From: Pseudomonas triticifolii
GTDB taxonomy: Bacteria > Pseudomonadota > Gammaproteobacteria > Pseudomonadales > Pseudomonadaceae
DNA: 64,000 nucleotides
Assembly (NCBI RefSeq): GCF_014358015.1
Contig: NZ_JACONV010000002.1
Location: 124,001-188,000, forward strand
Reading direction: 5' to 3'
The first letter of the stretch is position 1. Every line of letters starts with the position of its first letter. Below, piece by piece: positions 8,691 through 17,192 of the stretch. Both the position numbers and the translations under genes were made by a program. The notes under the pieces are model-generated. The model was not told the origin of the DNA, ran no database searches, and saw only the letters and a program-made list of their open reading frames with translations.

Positions 8691-10034
8691 ATGTCCACCG
8701 TCACCACGCCATCCGCCCCAAAGGTTGGATTTGTCTCACTGGGTTGTCCGAAAGCGCTCGTCGATTCAGAACGCATCCTGACTCAGTTGCGCATGGAAGG
8801 TTACGAAGTCGTTCCGACTTATGAAGATGCCGACGTGGTTGTCGTCAACACCTGCGGTTTCATCGATACGGCCAAGGCTGAGTCGCTGGAAGTGATCGGT
8901 GAGGCGCTGGCGGAAAACGGCAAGGTGATCGTGACCGGTTGCATGGGCGTTGATGAAAGCGTGATCCGCAAAGTGCACCCGAGCGTGTTGTCGGTCACCG
9001 GTCCTCAGCAGTACGAGCAGGTCGTCAATGCCGTGCACGAAGTCGTCCCGCCGCGCCACGACCACAACCCGCTGATCGATCTGGTGCCGCCACAAGGCAT
9101 CAAGCTGACCCCGCGTCATTACGCTTACCTGAAGATCTCCGAAGGCTGCAACCATAGCTGCAGCTTCTGCATCATCCCGTCGATGCGCGGCAAGCTGGTC
9201 AGCCGTCCGGTGGGCGACGTGCTGGATGAAGCCAAGCGTCTGGTCAAATCCGGGGTGAAAGAGCTGCTGGTCATTTCTCAGGACACCAGCGCCTATGGCG
9301 TGGACGTCAAGTACCGCACCGGTTTCTGGGATGGCCAGCCGGTCAAGACCCGCATGACCGAGCTGTGTCAGGCGCTGGGTTCCATGGGCGTCTGGGTTCG
9401 CCTGCACTATGTGTACCCGTACCCGCACGTCGACGAGCTGATCCCGCTGATGGCTGCCGGCAAGATCCTGCCGTACCTGGACATTCCGTTCCAGCACGCC
9501 AGCCCCAAGATCCTCAAGTTGATGAAGCGCCCTGCGTTCGAAGACAAGACCCTGGCCCGCATCAAAAACTGGCGCGAGCAGTGCCCGGACCTGATCATCC
9601 GCTCCACCTTCATCGTCGGCTTCCCCGGCGAAACCGAAGAAGACTTCCAGTACCTGCTGGACTGGCTGACCGAAGCCCAACTGGACCGCGTCGGCTGCTT
9701 CCAGTACTCGCCGGTAGAAGGTGCGCCCGCCAATCTGCTGGACGCCGCCGTTGTACCGGACGATGTGAAACAGGACCGTTGGGATCGCTTCATGGCCCAC
9801 CAACAGGCCATCAGCGCCGCTCGTCTGCAGATGAAAATCGGCCGGGAAATCGAAGTGCTGATCGACGAAGTCGATGAGCGCGGCGCAGTCGGCCGCTGCT
9901 TCTTCGATGCCCCTGAAATCGACGGTAACGTGTTCATCGGTCTGGAAGACGACAGCACCGTCAAGCCAGGCGACAAGATCATGTGCCGCGTGACAGACGC
10001 GGACGAATACGATCTGTGGGCCGAAGTCATCTGA
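8691..10034 (+). CDS. rimO: Ribosomal protein S12 methylthiotransferase RimO
   Basis: Radical-SAM enzyme that adds a methylthio group to the conserved aspartate of ribosomal protein S12. The protein has 447 residues. The N-terminal UPF0004 domain has three cysteines ([25 protein letters not shown]) for the auxiliary cluster. The radical-SAM motif is [10 protein letters not shown] with Cys153, Cys157 and Cys160. A TRAM domain forms the C-terminus. The ATG at 8691 begins the conserved N-terminus; the frame is open upstream to 8616 but without family similarity. The SLGCPK and [12 protein letters not shown] motifs separate RimO from the paralogue MiaB. A terminator follows directly. Confidence 0.96.
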   Translation: MSTVTTPSAPKVGFVSLGCPKALVDSERILTQLRMEGYEVVPTYEDADVVVVNTCGFIDTAKAESLEVIGEALAENGKVIVTGCMGVDESVIRKVHPSVLSVTGPQQYEQVVNAVHEVVPPRHDHNPLIDLVPPQGIKLTPRHYAYLKISEGCNHSCSFCIIPSMRGKLVSRPVGDVLDEAKRLVKSGVKELLVISQDTSAYGVDVKYRTGFWDGQPVKTRMTELCQALGSMGVWVRLHYVYPYPHVDELIPLMAAGKILPYLDIPFQHASPKILKLMKRPAFEDKTLARIKNWREQCPDLIIRSTFIVGFPGETEEDFQYLLDWLTEAQLDRVGCFQYSPVEGAPANLLDAAVVPDDVKQDRWDRFMAHQQAISAARLQMKIGREIEVLIDEVDERGAVGRCFFDAPEIDGNVFIGLEDDSTVKPGDKIMCRVTDADEYDLWAEVI

Positions 10035-10053
10035 TCGTCGCTCCCGCTCCATG

Positions 10054-10087
10054 AAAAAGCCCTGCCCGTCGAAACGGCAGGGCTTTT
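10054..10087 (+). terminator. Intrinsic terminator after rimO
   Basis: AAAAAGCCCTGCC pairs with GGCAGGGCTTTTT around a nine-base loop, 20 bp past the rimO stop. Confidence 0.9.
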
Positions 10088-10139
10088 TCGTTTGATTTCG
10101 TGGTCTATTCACAGACAGACCAATGGGAGCAATGGCGCG

Positions 10140-10583
10140 ATGGAGCTCTACTTTCCAGACAAGAACGACTACCCGGCTTTGGTGGACGTGTGGGAACGCT
10201 CGGTGCGTGCGACCCACGACTTTCTGCCGGATGCCTACATCACCCAGTTGAAGGACCTGCTGCTGCGGCAGTATCTGGACGGCGTGACGCTGTTCTGCAC
10301 CCGCGACGTGCAACTGAAGATCACCGGTTTCGCGGGCGTTAACCGAAGCAAGCTGGACATGCTGTTCATCGACCCTGAGCACCGGGACCAAGGGCTCGGC
10401 AAACAGCTGCTGGCCCACGCCATCGCGCATTTTCATATCCGTGAACTGGATGTGAACGAACAAAATCCACAAGCATTGGGCTTTTACCTCAAGCACGGTT
10501 TTACAGTGTTCAGCCGCTCTGAGGTCGATGGCCTGGGGAACCCGTACCCGATGCTCAGAATGCACCTGAACCGCCGCGCCTGA
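10140..10583 (+). CDS. GNAT-family N-acetyltransferase, YjaB-like
   Basis: 147-residue acetyl-CoA-dependent acetyltransferase of unknown substrate. The sequence resembles E. coli YjaB across its length: VWERSVRATHDFL near the start, the acetyl-CoA loop DPEHRDQGLGKQLL around residue 80, then NEQNPQALGFYLKHGF and a YPMLRM tail. The ATG at 10140 follows GGGAG by ten bases. The frame is open further upstream to 10092, but that part overlaps sequence next to the rimO terminator and is unlikely to be translated. It is flanked by terminators or gaps, so it is probably monocistronic. Confidence 0.88.
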   Translation: MELYFPDKNDYPALVDVWERSVRATHDFLPDAYITQLKDLLLRQYLDGVTLFCTRDVQLKITGFAGVNRSKLDMLFIDPEHRDQGLGKQLLAHAIAHFHIRELDVNEQNPQALGFYLKHGFTVFSRSEVDGLGNPYPMLRMHLNRRA

Positions 10584-10674
10584 TATCGTCGCAACACCAA
10601 TTGCAATGTTGCCGCGATTAACCGGGCGCAGGCGGTTACAATGGCGCCTTTCTCATCAGTAAACGGCTTCTTTC

Positions 10675-11385
10675 ATGACAGACCCCATTCGCCTCTCCAA
10701 ACGCCTCATTGATCTGGTCGGCTGCTCCCGCCGGGAGGCCGAACTGTTTATTGAAGGCGGCTGGGTCACCGTGGATGGCGTGGTGGTCGATGAGCCACAA
10801 TTCAAGGTGGATACCCAGAAGGTCGAACTGAGCCCCGACGCCAAGGCCGACTCGCCGGAGCCGATCACGATCATCCTGCACAAGCCCGCCTCAGCCACCG
10901 CTGAAAGCGCTCTACAGATGATCACGCCGGGCACACTTTCAGAGGAACACAGCTACGGCAAGCGCCCGCTCAAAGGCCACTTTCTGCGCCTGGAAACGAC
11001 TTCCAGCCTGCAGGCCAACGCCAGCGGCTTGATGGTGTTCAGCCAGGACTGGAAAATCCTGCGTAAACTCACCGACGACCGCAGCAAGATCGAACAGGAA
11101 TACGTGGTGGAAATCTCTGGCGAGATGGTTGCCCACGGCCTGAACCGCTTGAACCATGGCATGACGTACAAAGGCAAGGAACTCCCGAAGGTGAAAGCCA
11201 GCTGGCAGAACGAAAACCGCCTGCGTTTCGCCATGAAAAATCCGCAGCCCGGCGTCATCGCCCAGCTCTGCGAGGCCGTTGGCCTGAAGATCGTTTCCAT
11301 TCGCCGCATCCGCATCGGCGGCGTGTCCATGGGCAAGTTGCCTGAAGGGCAATGGCGCTACATGACGACCAAAGAAAAGTTCTAA
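10675..11385 (+). CDS. RluF/RsuA-family pseudouridine synthase homologue with degenerate active site
   Basis: 236 residues. The N-terminal S4 RNA-binding domain (about 6-60) includes LSKRLIDLVGCSRREAELFI. The fold of RsuA/RluB/E/F synthases follows, ending in RIRIGGVSMGKLPEGQWRYM. Active relatives carry GRLDxxSxGL with the catalytic Asp. Here the equivalent segment is SLQANASGL, so the Asp is Gln113 and the preceding Arg is Ser111. The usual NRQIRRM motif is replaced by PGVIAQL. It probably still binds RNA, but catalysis by the standard mechanism is doubtful. Automatic annotation would call it an rRNA pseudouridine synthase. Start ATG at 10675 precedes the conserved S4 domain directly. Confidence 0.8.
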   Translation: MTDPIRLSKRLIDLVGCSRREAELFIEGGWVTVDGVVVDEPQFKVDTQKVELSPDAKADSPEPITIILHKPASATAESALQMITPGTLSEEHSYGKRPLKGHFLRLETTSSLQANASGLMVFSQDWKILRKLTDDRSKIEQEYVVEISGEMVAHGLNRLNHGMTYKGKELPKVKASWQNENRLRFAMKNPQPGVIAQLCEAVGLKIVSIRRIRIGGVSMGKLPEGQWRYMTTKEKF

Positions 11386-11451
11386 CCCCCCCATTACAGA
11401 GCGCACGGGCTTGTTCGTGCGCCGTCAGAAGACTTACAGGACTCACGCCTC

Positions 11452-11913
11452 ATGATGAACAACGACGTATTGCGCAGCGTGCGCTACATGCTCGATATCA
11501 GCGACAGCAAAATTGTCGAGATCACCGGACTCACGGGCTTTGAGGTCTCCAAAAGCGACGTCATTGCGTTCATGAAGAAAGAGGAAGATGAAGGCTATCT
11601 GGATTGCAGCGACGAAGTCATGGCGCACTTTCTGGATGGCCTGGTCTATTTCAGACGTGGCAAGGATGAAAGCCGTCCGCCTCAGCCAATCGACCTGCCG
11701 ATCACCAACAACATCGTCCTGAAGAAGCTGCGAGTGGCCTTCGAACTGAAAGAAGACGACATGCACGCGATCCTCAAGTCTGTCGACTTCCCGGTTTCCA
11801 AGCCTGAACTGAGCGCCCTGTTTCGCAAGGTCGGTCACACCAACTACCGTGAGTGCGGCGATCAACTGCTGCGCAACTTCCTCAAGGGTCTGACCCTTCG
11901 CGTTCGCGGCTGA
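11452..11913 (+). CDS. DUF1456 (YehS-like) protein
   Basis: 153 residues made of two similar halves, each beginning with a short helix-rich repeat: NDVLRSVRYMLDISDSKIVE and NIVLKKLRVAFELKEDDMHA. Each half ends in a phenylalanine-rich segment (MAHFLDGLVYFRRGK and LLRNFLKGLTLRVRG). This internal duplication is the family hallmark. Function is unknown; no enzyme motif or membrane segment is seen. Two adjacent ATGs (11452, 11455) are both possible and the ribosome-binding site is weak. It sits 10 bp before trmO, so the two are likely co-transcribed. Confidence 0.88.
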   Translation: MMNNDVLRSVRYMLDISDSKIVEITGLTGFEVSKSDVIAFMKKEEDEGYLDCSDEVMAHFLDGLVYFRRGKDESRPPQPIDLPITNNIVLKKLRVAFELKEDDMHAILKSVDFPVSKPELSALFRKVGHTNYRECGDQLLRNFLKGLTLRVRG

Positions 11914-11923
11914 GTCGGCACGC

Positions 11924-12631
11924 ATGACCTATACCGTTTCACCTGTCGGCTACGTGCGCTCCTGCTTCAAGGAGAAGTTCGCCATTCCACGCCAGCCGCA
12001 CCTCGCCCCGGCAGCGCGCGGCGTGCTGGAACTGGTCGCGCCGTTCGATCAGGGCGAGGCGGTGATGGGGCTTGAGCAGGTCAGCCATGTGTGGCTGCTG
12101 TTCATGTTCCACCTGGCGCTGGAAGAAAAACCGCGCCTGAAGGTCCGTCCGCCTCGCCTGGGCGGCAATCAGTCGATGGGCGTCTTCGCGACTCGCGCCA
12201 CGCATCGTCCCAACGGCATTGGTCAGTCGGTGGTCAAGCTGGACAGGGTTGAGGCCGGGCGTCTATGGCTGTCGGGTATCGACTTGCTGGACGGCACGCC
12301 GGTGCTGGACATCAAACCCTACGTGCCCTACGCCGACATGATCGACAGCGCGACCAACCTGATGGCCAACGCAGCACCTGCGTTGATCCCTGTGCAGTGG
12401 CAGGCTGCCGCGCAGGCTCAGGCGCATGAACACGCTTTGAGGCTGGGCGAGCCGCTGATCGAGTTGATCGAGCAGTGCCTGGCTCAGGATCCGCGCCCGG
12501 CGTATCAGGTGCCTACGCCAGAACGGCGCTATGGCGCACAGTTCTGGGATCTGGACGTGCGCTGGCATTACCCGCAGGCAGGCGTCATCTGCGTGCTGGA
12601 AGTGGTCCCGGCAACAAATCCCGGACAATAA
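11924..12631 (+). CDS. trmO: tRNA (t6A37) N6-methyltransferase TrmO
   Basis: S-adenosylmethionine-dependent enzyme that methylates threonylcarbamoyl-adenosine at position 37 of certain tRNAs (older name TsaA/YaeB). The 235-residue protein starts with the family pattern VSPVGYVRSCFKEKFAIPRQ. It then shows FHLALEEK, GVFATRATHRPNGIGQSVVKL and LDIKPYVPYAD in the usual order of the VirR/TrmO fold. The C-terminal part after about residue 160 is less conserved and ends in VICVLEVVP. Length is normal. It follows the DUF1456 gene closely and ends at a bidirectional terminator. Confidence 0.94.
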   Translation: MTYTVSPVGYVRSCFKEKFAIPRQPHLAPAARGVLELVAPFDQGEAVMGLEQVSHVWLLFMFHLALEEKPRLKVRPPRLGGNQSMGVFATRATHRPNGIGQSVVKLDRVEAGRLWLSGIDLLDGTPVLDIKPYVPYADMIDSATNLMANAAPALIPVQWQAAAQAQAHEHALRLGEPLIELIEQCLAQDPRPAYQVPTPERRYGAQFWDLDVRWHYPQAGVICVLEVVPATNPGQ

Positions 12632-12670
12632 AAAGCCCGCCTCCCCTGTACACAGGAGAGACGGGCTTTT
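12629..12670. terminator. Bidirectional terminator between trmO and fpr
   Basis: AAAAGCCCG pairs with CGGGCTTTT, with an inner CCTG/CAGG stem. It lies between two convergent genes and begins at the trmO stop codon. Confidence 0.9.
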
Positions 12671-12679
12671 CGATCCGGC

Positions 12680-13459
12680 TTACTTCTCGACGAACGCACG
12701 CTCGATCAGGTAATCGCCAGGCTCGCGCATGCGCGGAGAAACCGTCAGGCCGAAGCTGTTGAGCACTTCGCTGGTCTCATCGAGCATGCTCGGGCTGCCG
12801 CACAGCATGGCGCGGTCATCCTGAGGATTGATCGGAGGCAGACCGATGTCGGTGAACAGCTTGCCGCTGCGCATCAAGTCGGTCAGACGACCTTCGTTCT
12901 CGAATGGCTCACGGGTCACGGTCGGGTAGTAGATCAGCTTGTCGCGCAGCGCTTCACCGAAAAACTCATTCTGCGGCAGGTGCTCGGTGATGAACTCGCG
13001 ATAGGCAACTTCGTTCACGTAACGCACACCGTGGCACAGGATGACTTTCTCGAAGCGCTCGTAGGTTTCAGGGTCCTGGATCACGCTCATGAACGGCGCC
13101 AGGCCTGTGCCTGTGCTGAGCAGGTAAAGATGCTTGCCCGGCTTGAGGTCGTCCAGCACCAGCGTGCCCGTAGGCTTCTTGCTGATGATGATCTCGTCGC
13201 CTTCCTTCAAATGCTGCAGTTGAGAGGTCAGCGGGCCGTCTGGCACCTTGATGCTGAAGAACTCCAGATGCTCTTCCCAGTTAGGGCTGGCAATCGAATA
13301 CGCACGCATGAGCGGGCGACCGTTTGGCTGCTGCAGACCGATCATGACGAACTGACCGTTCTCGAAACGCAGACCAGGGTCGCGGGTGCACTTGAAACTG
13401 AAGAGGGTGTCGTTCCAGTGATGGACGCTGAGGACACGCTCGTGGTTCATGTTGCTCAT
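12680..13459 (-). CDS. fpr: Ferredoxin/flavodoxin-NADP+ reductase
   Basis: 259-residue FAD enzyme moving electrons between NADPH and ferredoxins or flavodoxin, used in oxidative-stress defence and iron-sulfur repair. The FAD-binding RAYSIASPNWEEHLEFF (RxYS pattern) lies near residue 52 and the NADP-binding STGTGLAPFMSVI near 115. The carboxy end is ERAFVEK; the alanine before FVEK is typical of bacterial subclass I reductases of this genus. The ATG at 13459 follows AGGAG. A strong promoter lies upstream and the divergent LysR gene is the probable FinR activator, a pairing known from P. putida. Confidence 0.96.
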   Translation of the reverse strand: MSNMNHERVLSVHHWNDTLFSFKCTRDPGLRFENGQFVMIGLQQPNGRPLMRAYSIASPNWEEHLEFFSIKVPDGPLTSQLQHLKEGDEIIISKKPTGTLVLDDLKPGKHLYLLSTGTGLAPFMSVIQDPETYERFEKVILCHGVRYVNEVAYREFITEHLPQNEFFGEALRDKLIYYPTVTREPFENEGRLTDLMRSGKLFTDIGLPPINPQDDRAMLCGSPSMLDETSEVLNSFGLTVSPRMREPGDYLIERAFVEK

Positions 13460-13516
13460 GTACGTGGGAACTCCTGAAAATTTCGTGCGCGCAGGGGCAC
13501 AGCGCTATTGCGCGAC

Positions 13517-13545
13517 ATTCTAGTGGCAGACACAATATCTGTTAA
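13517..13545 (-). promoter_or_regulatory. fpr promoter
   Basis: On the minus strand TTAACA (13540-13545) and TAGAAT (13517-13522) are separated by 17 bp. ATATCT (13535-13540) overlaps the -35 and pairs with AGATAT (13557-13562), a candidate site for the divergent regulator. Confidence 0.7.
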
Positions 13546-13582
13546 ATGAATTATCAAGATATGGGTTATCGGTTATATAGAT

Positions 13583-14509
13583 ATGCGATTCACTCTTCGT
13601 CAACTTCAAGTATTTGTCGCCGTCGCCCAGCAGGAAAGCGTGTCGCGCGCTGCTGTGTTGCTTTCGCTCTCCCAGTCAGCGGCCAGCACCTCGATCACCG
13701 AACTGGAACGCCAATCCAGTTGCCAGTTGTTCGACCGCGCCGGCAAACGGCTTAGCCTCAATGCCACAGGTCGCCAGCTGTTGCCACAGGCGGTTGCCCT
13801 GCTCGATCAGGCCAAGGAAATCGAAGACCTGCTCAACGGCAAGTCAGGTTTCGGCTCACTGGCGGTCGGGGCGACACTGACCATCGGCAATTATCTGGCC
13901 ACGCTGCTGATCGGCGGCTACATGCAGCGCCACCCGGAAAGCCAGGTAAAGCTGCACGTTCAGAACACCGCGCATATCGTGCAGCAAGTCGCGCATTACG
14001 AGATCGACCTGGGCTTGATCGAGGGCGACTGCAGCCATCCGGACATCGAAGTGCAATCGTGGGTCGAGGACGAGCTGGTGGTGTTCTGCGCGCCGCAACA
14101 TCCGCTGGCCAAGCGCGGCCAGGCCACGCTTGAAGAACTGACGCGCGAAGCATGGATTCTGCGTGAACAGGGTTCGGGCACACGACTCACCTTCGATCAG
14201 GCCATGCGTCATCATCGCAACGGCCTGAACGTCAAGCTGGAACTGGAACACACCGAAGCCATAAAACGCGCAGTTGAATCAGGGCTGGGGATTGGCTGCA
14301 TCTCCAGGCTGGCGCTGCGAGATGCGTTTCGTCGCGGCAACCTGGTCGAACTGACGACGCCGGATCTGGACCTGTCGCGGCAGTTCTACTTCATTTGGCA
14401 CAAACAGAAATACCAGACGTCCGCGATGCGCGAGTTTCTGGATCTCTGCCGGGCATTCACAGCCGGTGTGCAACGCAGCGACGAGATTGTGCTGCCGAGT
14501 CTGTATTGA
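13583..14509 (+). CDS. finR: LysR-family regulator, FinR-like
   Basis: 308 residues. N-terminal winged helix-turn-helix (residues 3-60) includes RQLQVFVAVAQQESVSRAA and SQSAASTSITELERQ. The C-terminal effector-binding domain (about 90-300) has the periplasmic-binding-protein-like pattern, with AIKRAVESGLGIGCISRLAL near 230. It is divergent from fpr with 123 bp between start codons; in P. putida the gene at this place, FinR, activates fpr under superoxide stress. No Shine-Dalgarno sequence precedes the ATG at 13583, and a TATAGAT element lies directly in front, so the mRNA may have a very short leader. Function is assigned by position and similarity. Confidence 0.88.
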   Translation: MRFTLRQLQVFVAVAQQESVSRAAVLLSLSQSAASTSITELERQSSCQLFDRAGKRLSLNATGRQLLPQAVALLDQAKEIEDLLNGKSGFGSLAVGATLTIGNYLATLLIGGYMQRHPESQVKLHVQNTAHIVQQVAHYEIDLGLIEGDCSHPDIEVQSWVEDELVVFCAPQHPLAKRGQATLEELTREAWILREQGSGTRLTFDQAMRHHRNGLNVKLELEHTEAIKRAVESGLGIGCISRLALRDAFRRGNLVELTTPDLDLSRQFYFIWHKQKYQTSAMREFLDLCRAFTAGVQRSDEIVLPSLY

Positions 14510-14515
14510 TCGGCA

Positions 14516-14881
14516 TCAGCCCAACAGAACGATGGCCCACACCAGGCCAATCATGCTCAGGGCGATAAACTGTGCCGCGCTGCCCATGTCTTTGGCGTTC
14601 TTGGACAGTGGATGCAGATCCAGGGAGATCCGGTCGATGGCGGCTTCGACGGCCGAGTTAAGCAACTCGACGATCAATGCCAGCAGACACACTGCTACCA
14701 GCAGCGCATGCTCGCCTTTGCTGACATTAAGGAAAAACGACAGAGGAATCAGTACCACATTGAGCAGCACCAACTGGCGAAAAGCGGCTTCGCCCTTGAA
14801 GGCGGCCGTCAGGCCATCCAGCGAATAACCTGCGGCATTAAGGATTCGTTTCAGACCGGTTTGGCCTTTGAAGGGCGACAT
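14516..14881 (-). CDS. dgkA: Diacylglycerol kinase
   Basis: 121-residue inner-membrane kinase that phosphorylates diacylglycerol to phosphatidic acid, recycling lipid left by periplasmic glucan and LPS decoration. An amphipathic N-terminus (GQTGLKRILNAAGYSLDGL) is followed by three membrane helices. The active-site motif is ELLNSAVEAAIDRI near residue 70, followed by SKNAKDMGSAAQ. Size matches the family. It converges with finR, six bases apart, and is transcribed from the ErdR side. Confidence 0.95.
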   Translation of the reverse strand: MSPFKGQTGLKRILNAAGYSLDGLTAAFKGEAAFRQLVLLNVVLIPLSFFLNVSKGEHALLVAVCLLALIVELLNSAVEAAIDRISLDLHPLSKNAKDMGSAAQFIALSMIGLVWAIVLLG

Positions 14882-14963
14882 AGAGAGGCTGCTGTACAGT
14901 GAGGATGAGGAAAGCTAAGGGAACACAGGTCAAAAAAGCGTGAACATTTTATCTGACTGGCAT

Positions 14964-15611
14964 TTAGCTGGCTGAAATGGATTCGAGTTGCTGCAGTAGC
15001 AGCGCCGCCTGGGTTCGGGTACGCACGCCCAGCTTGCGAAAGATCGCCGTCACATGGGCCTTGATCGTGGCTTCCGAAACGCTGAGCTCAAACGCGATCT
15101 GCTTGTTCAGCAAACCCTCACACACCATGGTCAATACCCGGAACTGCTGTGGCGTCAGGCTGGCAAGGCCTGCACTTGCCGCCTTGGCCTCGGCTGACAC
15201 GCTGATGGTTTCGTTGACCTGTGGCGGCCACCAGACATCGCCTTCCAGAACAGTGCGTACTGCATGCTGGATGGACTCAAGCGAACTGGACTTGGGAATG
15301 AAGCCGCTGGCCCCGAATTCCCGGGAACGAACCACGATGGACGCCTCTTCCTGCGCTGAAACCATCACCACCGGAACCTGCGGATACTGCCCGCGCAACA
15401 GCACCAGACCGGAGAAGCCGTAAGCGCCCGGCATGTTCAGGTCCAGCAGGACCAGATCCCAATCAGCCTTTTGTGCCAGACAAGACTCCAGTTGCGCGAT
15501 GCTGTCGGCCTCGACCAGCCGAGCGTCAGGCCCCAGGCCGATGCTCAACGCCTGACGCAGCGCACTGCGAAACAGAGGATGATCGTCGGCGATCAGGATG
15601 TCGTAGGTCAT
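14964..15611 (-). CDS. erdR: NarL/LuxR-family response regulator, ErdR-like
   Basis: 215 residues. Receiver domain at 1-125 with acidic pocket DD (9-10), phospho-acceptor Asp in LVLLDLNMPG and Lys in FIPKSS. The LuxR-type helix-turn-helix at about 150-210 includes LTPQQFRVLTMVCEGLLNKQ and LSVSEATIKAHVTAIFRKLG. The neighbouring genes dgkA and the DTW-domain gene match the P. aeruginosa locus where ErdR (PA3604) controls ethanol and acetate metabolism. No histidine kinase gene is adjacent. Regulator class is certain; the ErdR name rests on synteny and recall. Confidence 0.85.
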   Translation of the reverse strand: MTYDILIADDHPLFRSALRQALSIGLGPDARLVEADSIAQLESCLAQKADWDLVLLDLNMPGAYGFSGLVLLRGQYPQVPVVMVSAQEEASIVVRSREFGASGFIPKSSSLESIQHAVRTVLEGDVWWPPQVNETISVSAEAKAASAGLASLTPQQFRVLTMVCEGLLNKQIAFELSVSEATIKAHVTAIFRKLGVRTRTQAALLLQQLESISAS

Positions 15612-15847
15612 GTGTTGATCCTGTTTTTATAGTGAGGGCCAGCCATGCAGGCCGCTCAGCAAGGCATCCGGAAATGCCGGCAATTCACGATACCCCAGCG
15701 GGCAGGTGCAGCATCAAACCTGGTGAATCGGCGTCCAAGCGGCGCCAAGCATGCCCAGCAACACCATGTGGGTCAAGCATCAAGCGCCCCGGAGATGACA
15801 ACGAGATGGCATTCGGCCAACAAGTGTCGCAACAGACGCTTGAGTGG

Positions 15848-16558
15848 CTACAGAAAAGGTTTCAAATGCGTGTGCGCCACGTCATCCGGATCGATCGGCC
15901 GCTGGTACTTGGCACCCAGGTAGTGCGCACTGAAGACATCCAGATAGGCATCCAGCACACCACTGGCGTTGTTATCATCGGCCAGCTCAAGACACAGCGC
16001 GGCCACCTCGGCCGTGCAGAAGTGATCATCGCGCCTGGAGCGGCGCAACCGGTAACGGGAAATCTGCTCCGGCTCAAGGCTCAGGACTGGAAACTTCTCA
16101 AGATAAGGGCTCTTGCGAAACATCTTGCGCGCTTCCGTCCAGGTGGCGTCCAGCAAAATGAATAAAGGACGCTTACCGTCTTCGCGGACCACCTGGGTGA
16201 CTACCCGCTCCTTGGCCACGAACTCGCCGGGGAAGACGATGTACGGTTGCCACTGCGGATCGTCCAGCAACGCCAGCAACTGTTCGTCCACATCGATTCT
16301 CGACCAGCCAAACGCGTGGGTGTCCTTGATCACATCGGCGATCAGCCAGCCGGTATTGGTCGGTTTCAACGGCTCGGTGTCGTACATCAACAGACACATG
16401 CCCGAATCGGCTGCCACACTGGGCCTCCACGCACATAGACAATAGCTGAAGATCACCCGGCAATCCGGGCATCGCGGCGCGCGCGAGCCTCGGGCAATAA
16501 AGGGCTTGGTGCTACGGGCCAGACGCTCATCGCGCAGGCGGGAGACAGCGTGACTCAT
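15848..16558 (-). CDS. DTW-domain tRNA-uridine aminocarboxypropyltransferase
   Basis: 236 residues. The zinc-type cysteine cluster CPDCRVIFSYCLC lies near residue 30 and the defining DxTW motif is present as LLDATWTEARKMF near 135. HFCTAEVAAL follows near 180. Members of this family (TapT/YfiP, TuaA) transfer the 3-amino-3-carboxypropyl group of SAM to uridine in tRNA. The first ATG in frame is at 16558, though a TTG at 16573 is possible; neither has a strong ribosome-binding site. It is transcribed in the same direction as erdR but separated by a 236-bp spacer. Confidence 0.9.
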   Translation of the reverse strand: MSHAVSRLRDERLARSTKPFIARGSRAPRCPDCRVIFSYCLCAWRPSVAADSGMCLLMYDTEPLKPTNTGWLIADVIKDTHAFGWSRIDVDEQLLALLDDPQWQPYIVFPGEFVAKERVVTQVVREDGKRPLFILLDATWTEARKMFRKSPYLEKFPVLSLEPEQISRYRLRRSRRDDHFCTAEVAALCLELADDNNASGVLDAYLDVFSAHYLGAKYQRPIDPDDVAHTHLKPFL

Positions 16559-16678
16559 TGCAGCACGCGCCAACAGAAGGAATGCATCGACACCACGAGA
16601 ACTCGGCAGGATTAAAGTGCGCGCAGTTTATCAGAGCTGCCGGCCGTACAACCCTAGGCTGCGTGAAGACTCCTGTCT

Positions 16679-16684
16679 TATACT
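16679..16684 (+). promoter_or_regulatory. Possible -10 box for the secreted protein gene
   Basis: TATACT, preceded by CT, resembles an RpoS-compatible extended -10. No good -35 lies at the expected distance. The start codon is 92 bp downstream. Confidence 0.35.
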
Positions 16685-16775
16685 GCTGCGCCAGTGAAAC
16701 CCGCAGTCGGCAGGTTACCGGAACGCACTTTGAAGTCGCTGGTCCAACGGCCAGCTACTTAATCAGGAGAGTTTA

Positions 16776-17192
16776 ATGCTGCGCCTCATCGCCCCTACCC
16801 TTACGCTTTTGCTCGTTGCTCCTCTGTGCGCCCAGGCGGCGTCGAAGCAGGAGTTTGAACTCAGCAAGATGCTGGAAAAAGTCGCGAAGGAAAGCAGCGT
16901 CGGTACGCCTCGTGCGATCAACGAAGACATTCTGGATCAGGGCTACACCGTTAACGGCAAGGAACTGATCAACCATTTGAGCGTACGTGAAGGCCAGGCG
17001 CAGCAAATGCGCGCCAATCCAGATGCCATGCGCAACCAGCTGGGCAACAGCGTGTGCCACAACAACGGCTTTCGCCAGTTGATGACCAAAGGTGCCGTGC
17101 TCAAGTATCAGTTCACTGAGTACAAGACCAACCGCCCGGTCGCTACCCAGACCTTCCAGGCCTCGGATTGCACGGTCAAACCCAAGCAGTAA
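16776..17192 (+). CDS. Secreted PA3611-like protein
   Basis: 138-residue exported protein. Residues 1-21 are a signal peptide (LIAPTLTLLLVAPLCAQA) with a probable cleavage after AQA. The mature chain is helical, has a conserved pair of cysteines (SVCHNNGFRQLM and FQASDCTVK) that may form a disulfide, and a RAINEDILDQGYTVNGKELI segment. It resembles P. aeruginosa PA3611, described as a quorum-sensing-regulated virulence factor of unknown biochemical role. AGGAG is eight bases before the ATG. It is monocistronic. Function remains open. Confidence 0.82.
   Translation: MLRLIAPTLTLLLVAPLCAQAASKQEFELSKMLEKVAKESSVGTPRAINEDILDQGYTVNGKELINHLSVREGQAQQMRANPDAMRNQLGNSVCHNNGFRQLMTKGAVLKYQFTEYKTNRPVATQTFQASDCTVKPKQ

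Noticed and set aside
15473..16165. 230-codon plus-strand frame bridging erdR and the DTW gene
   Set aside because: It overlaps both real genes in antisense and lacks a start signal; only the spacer part is free.
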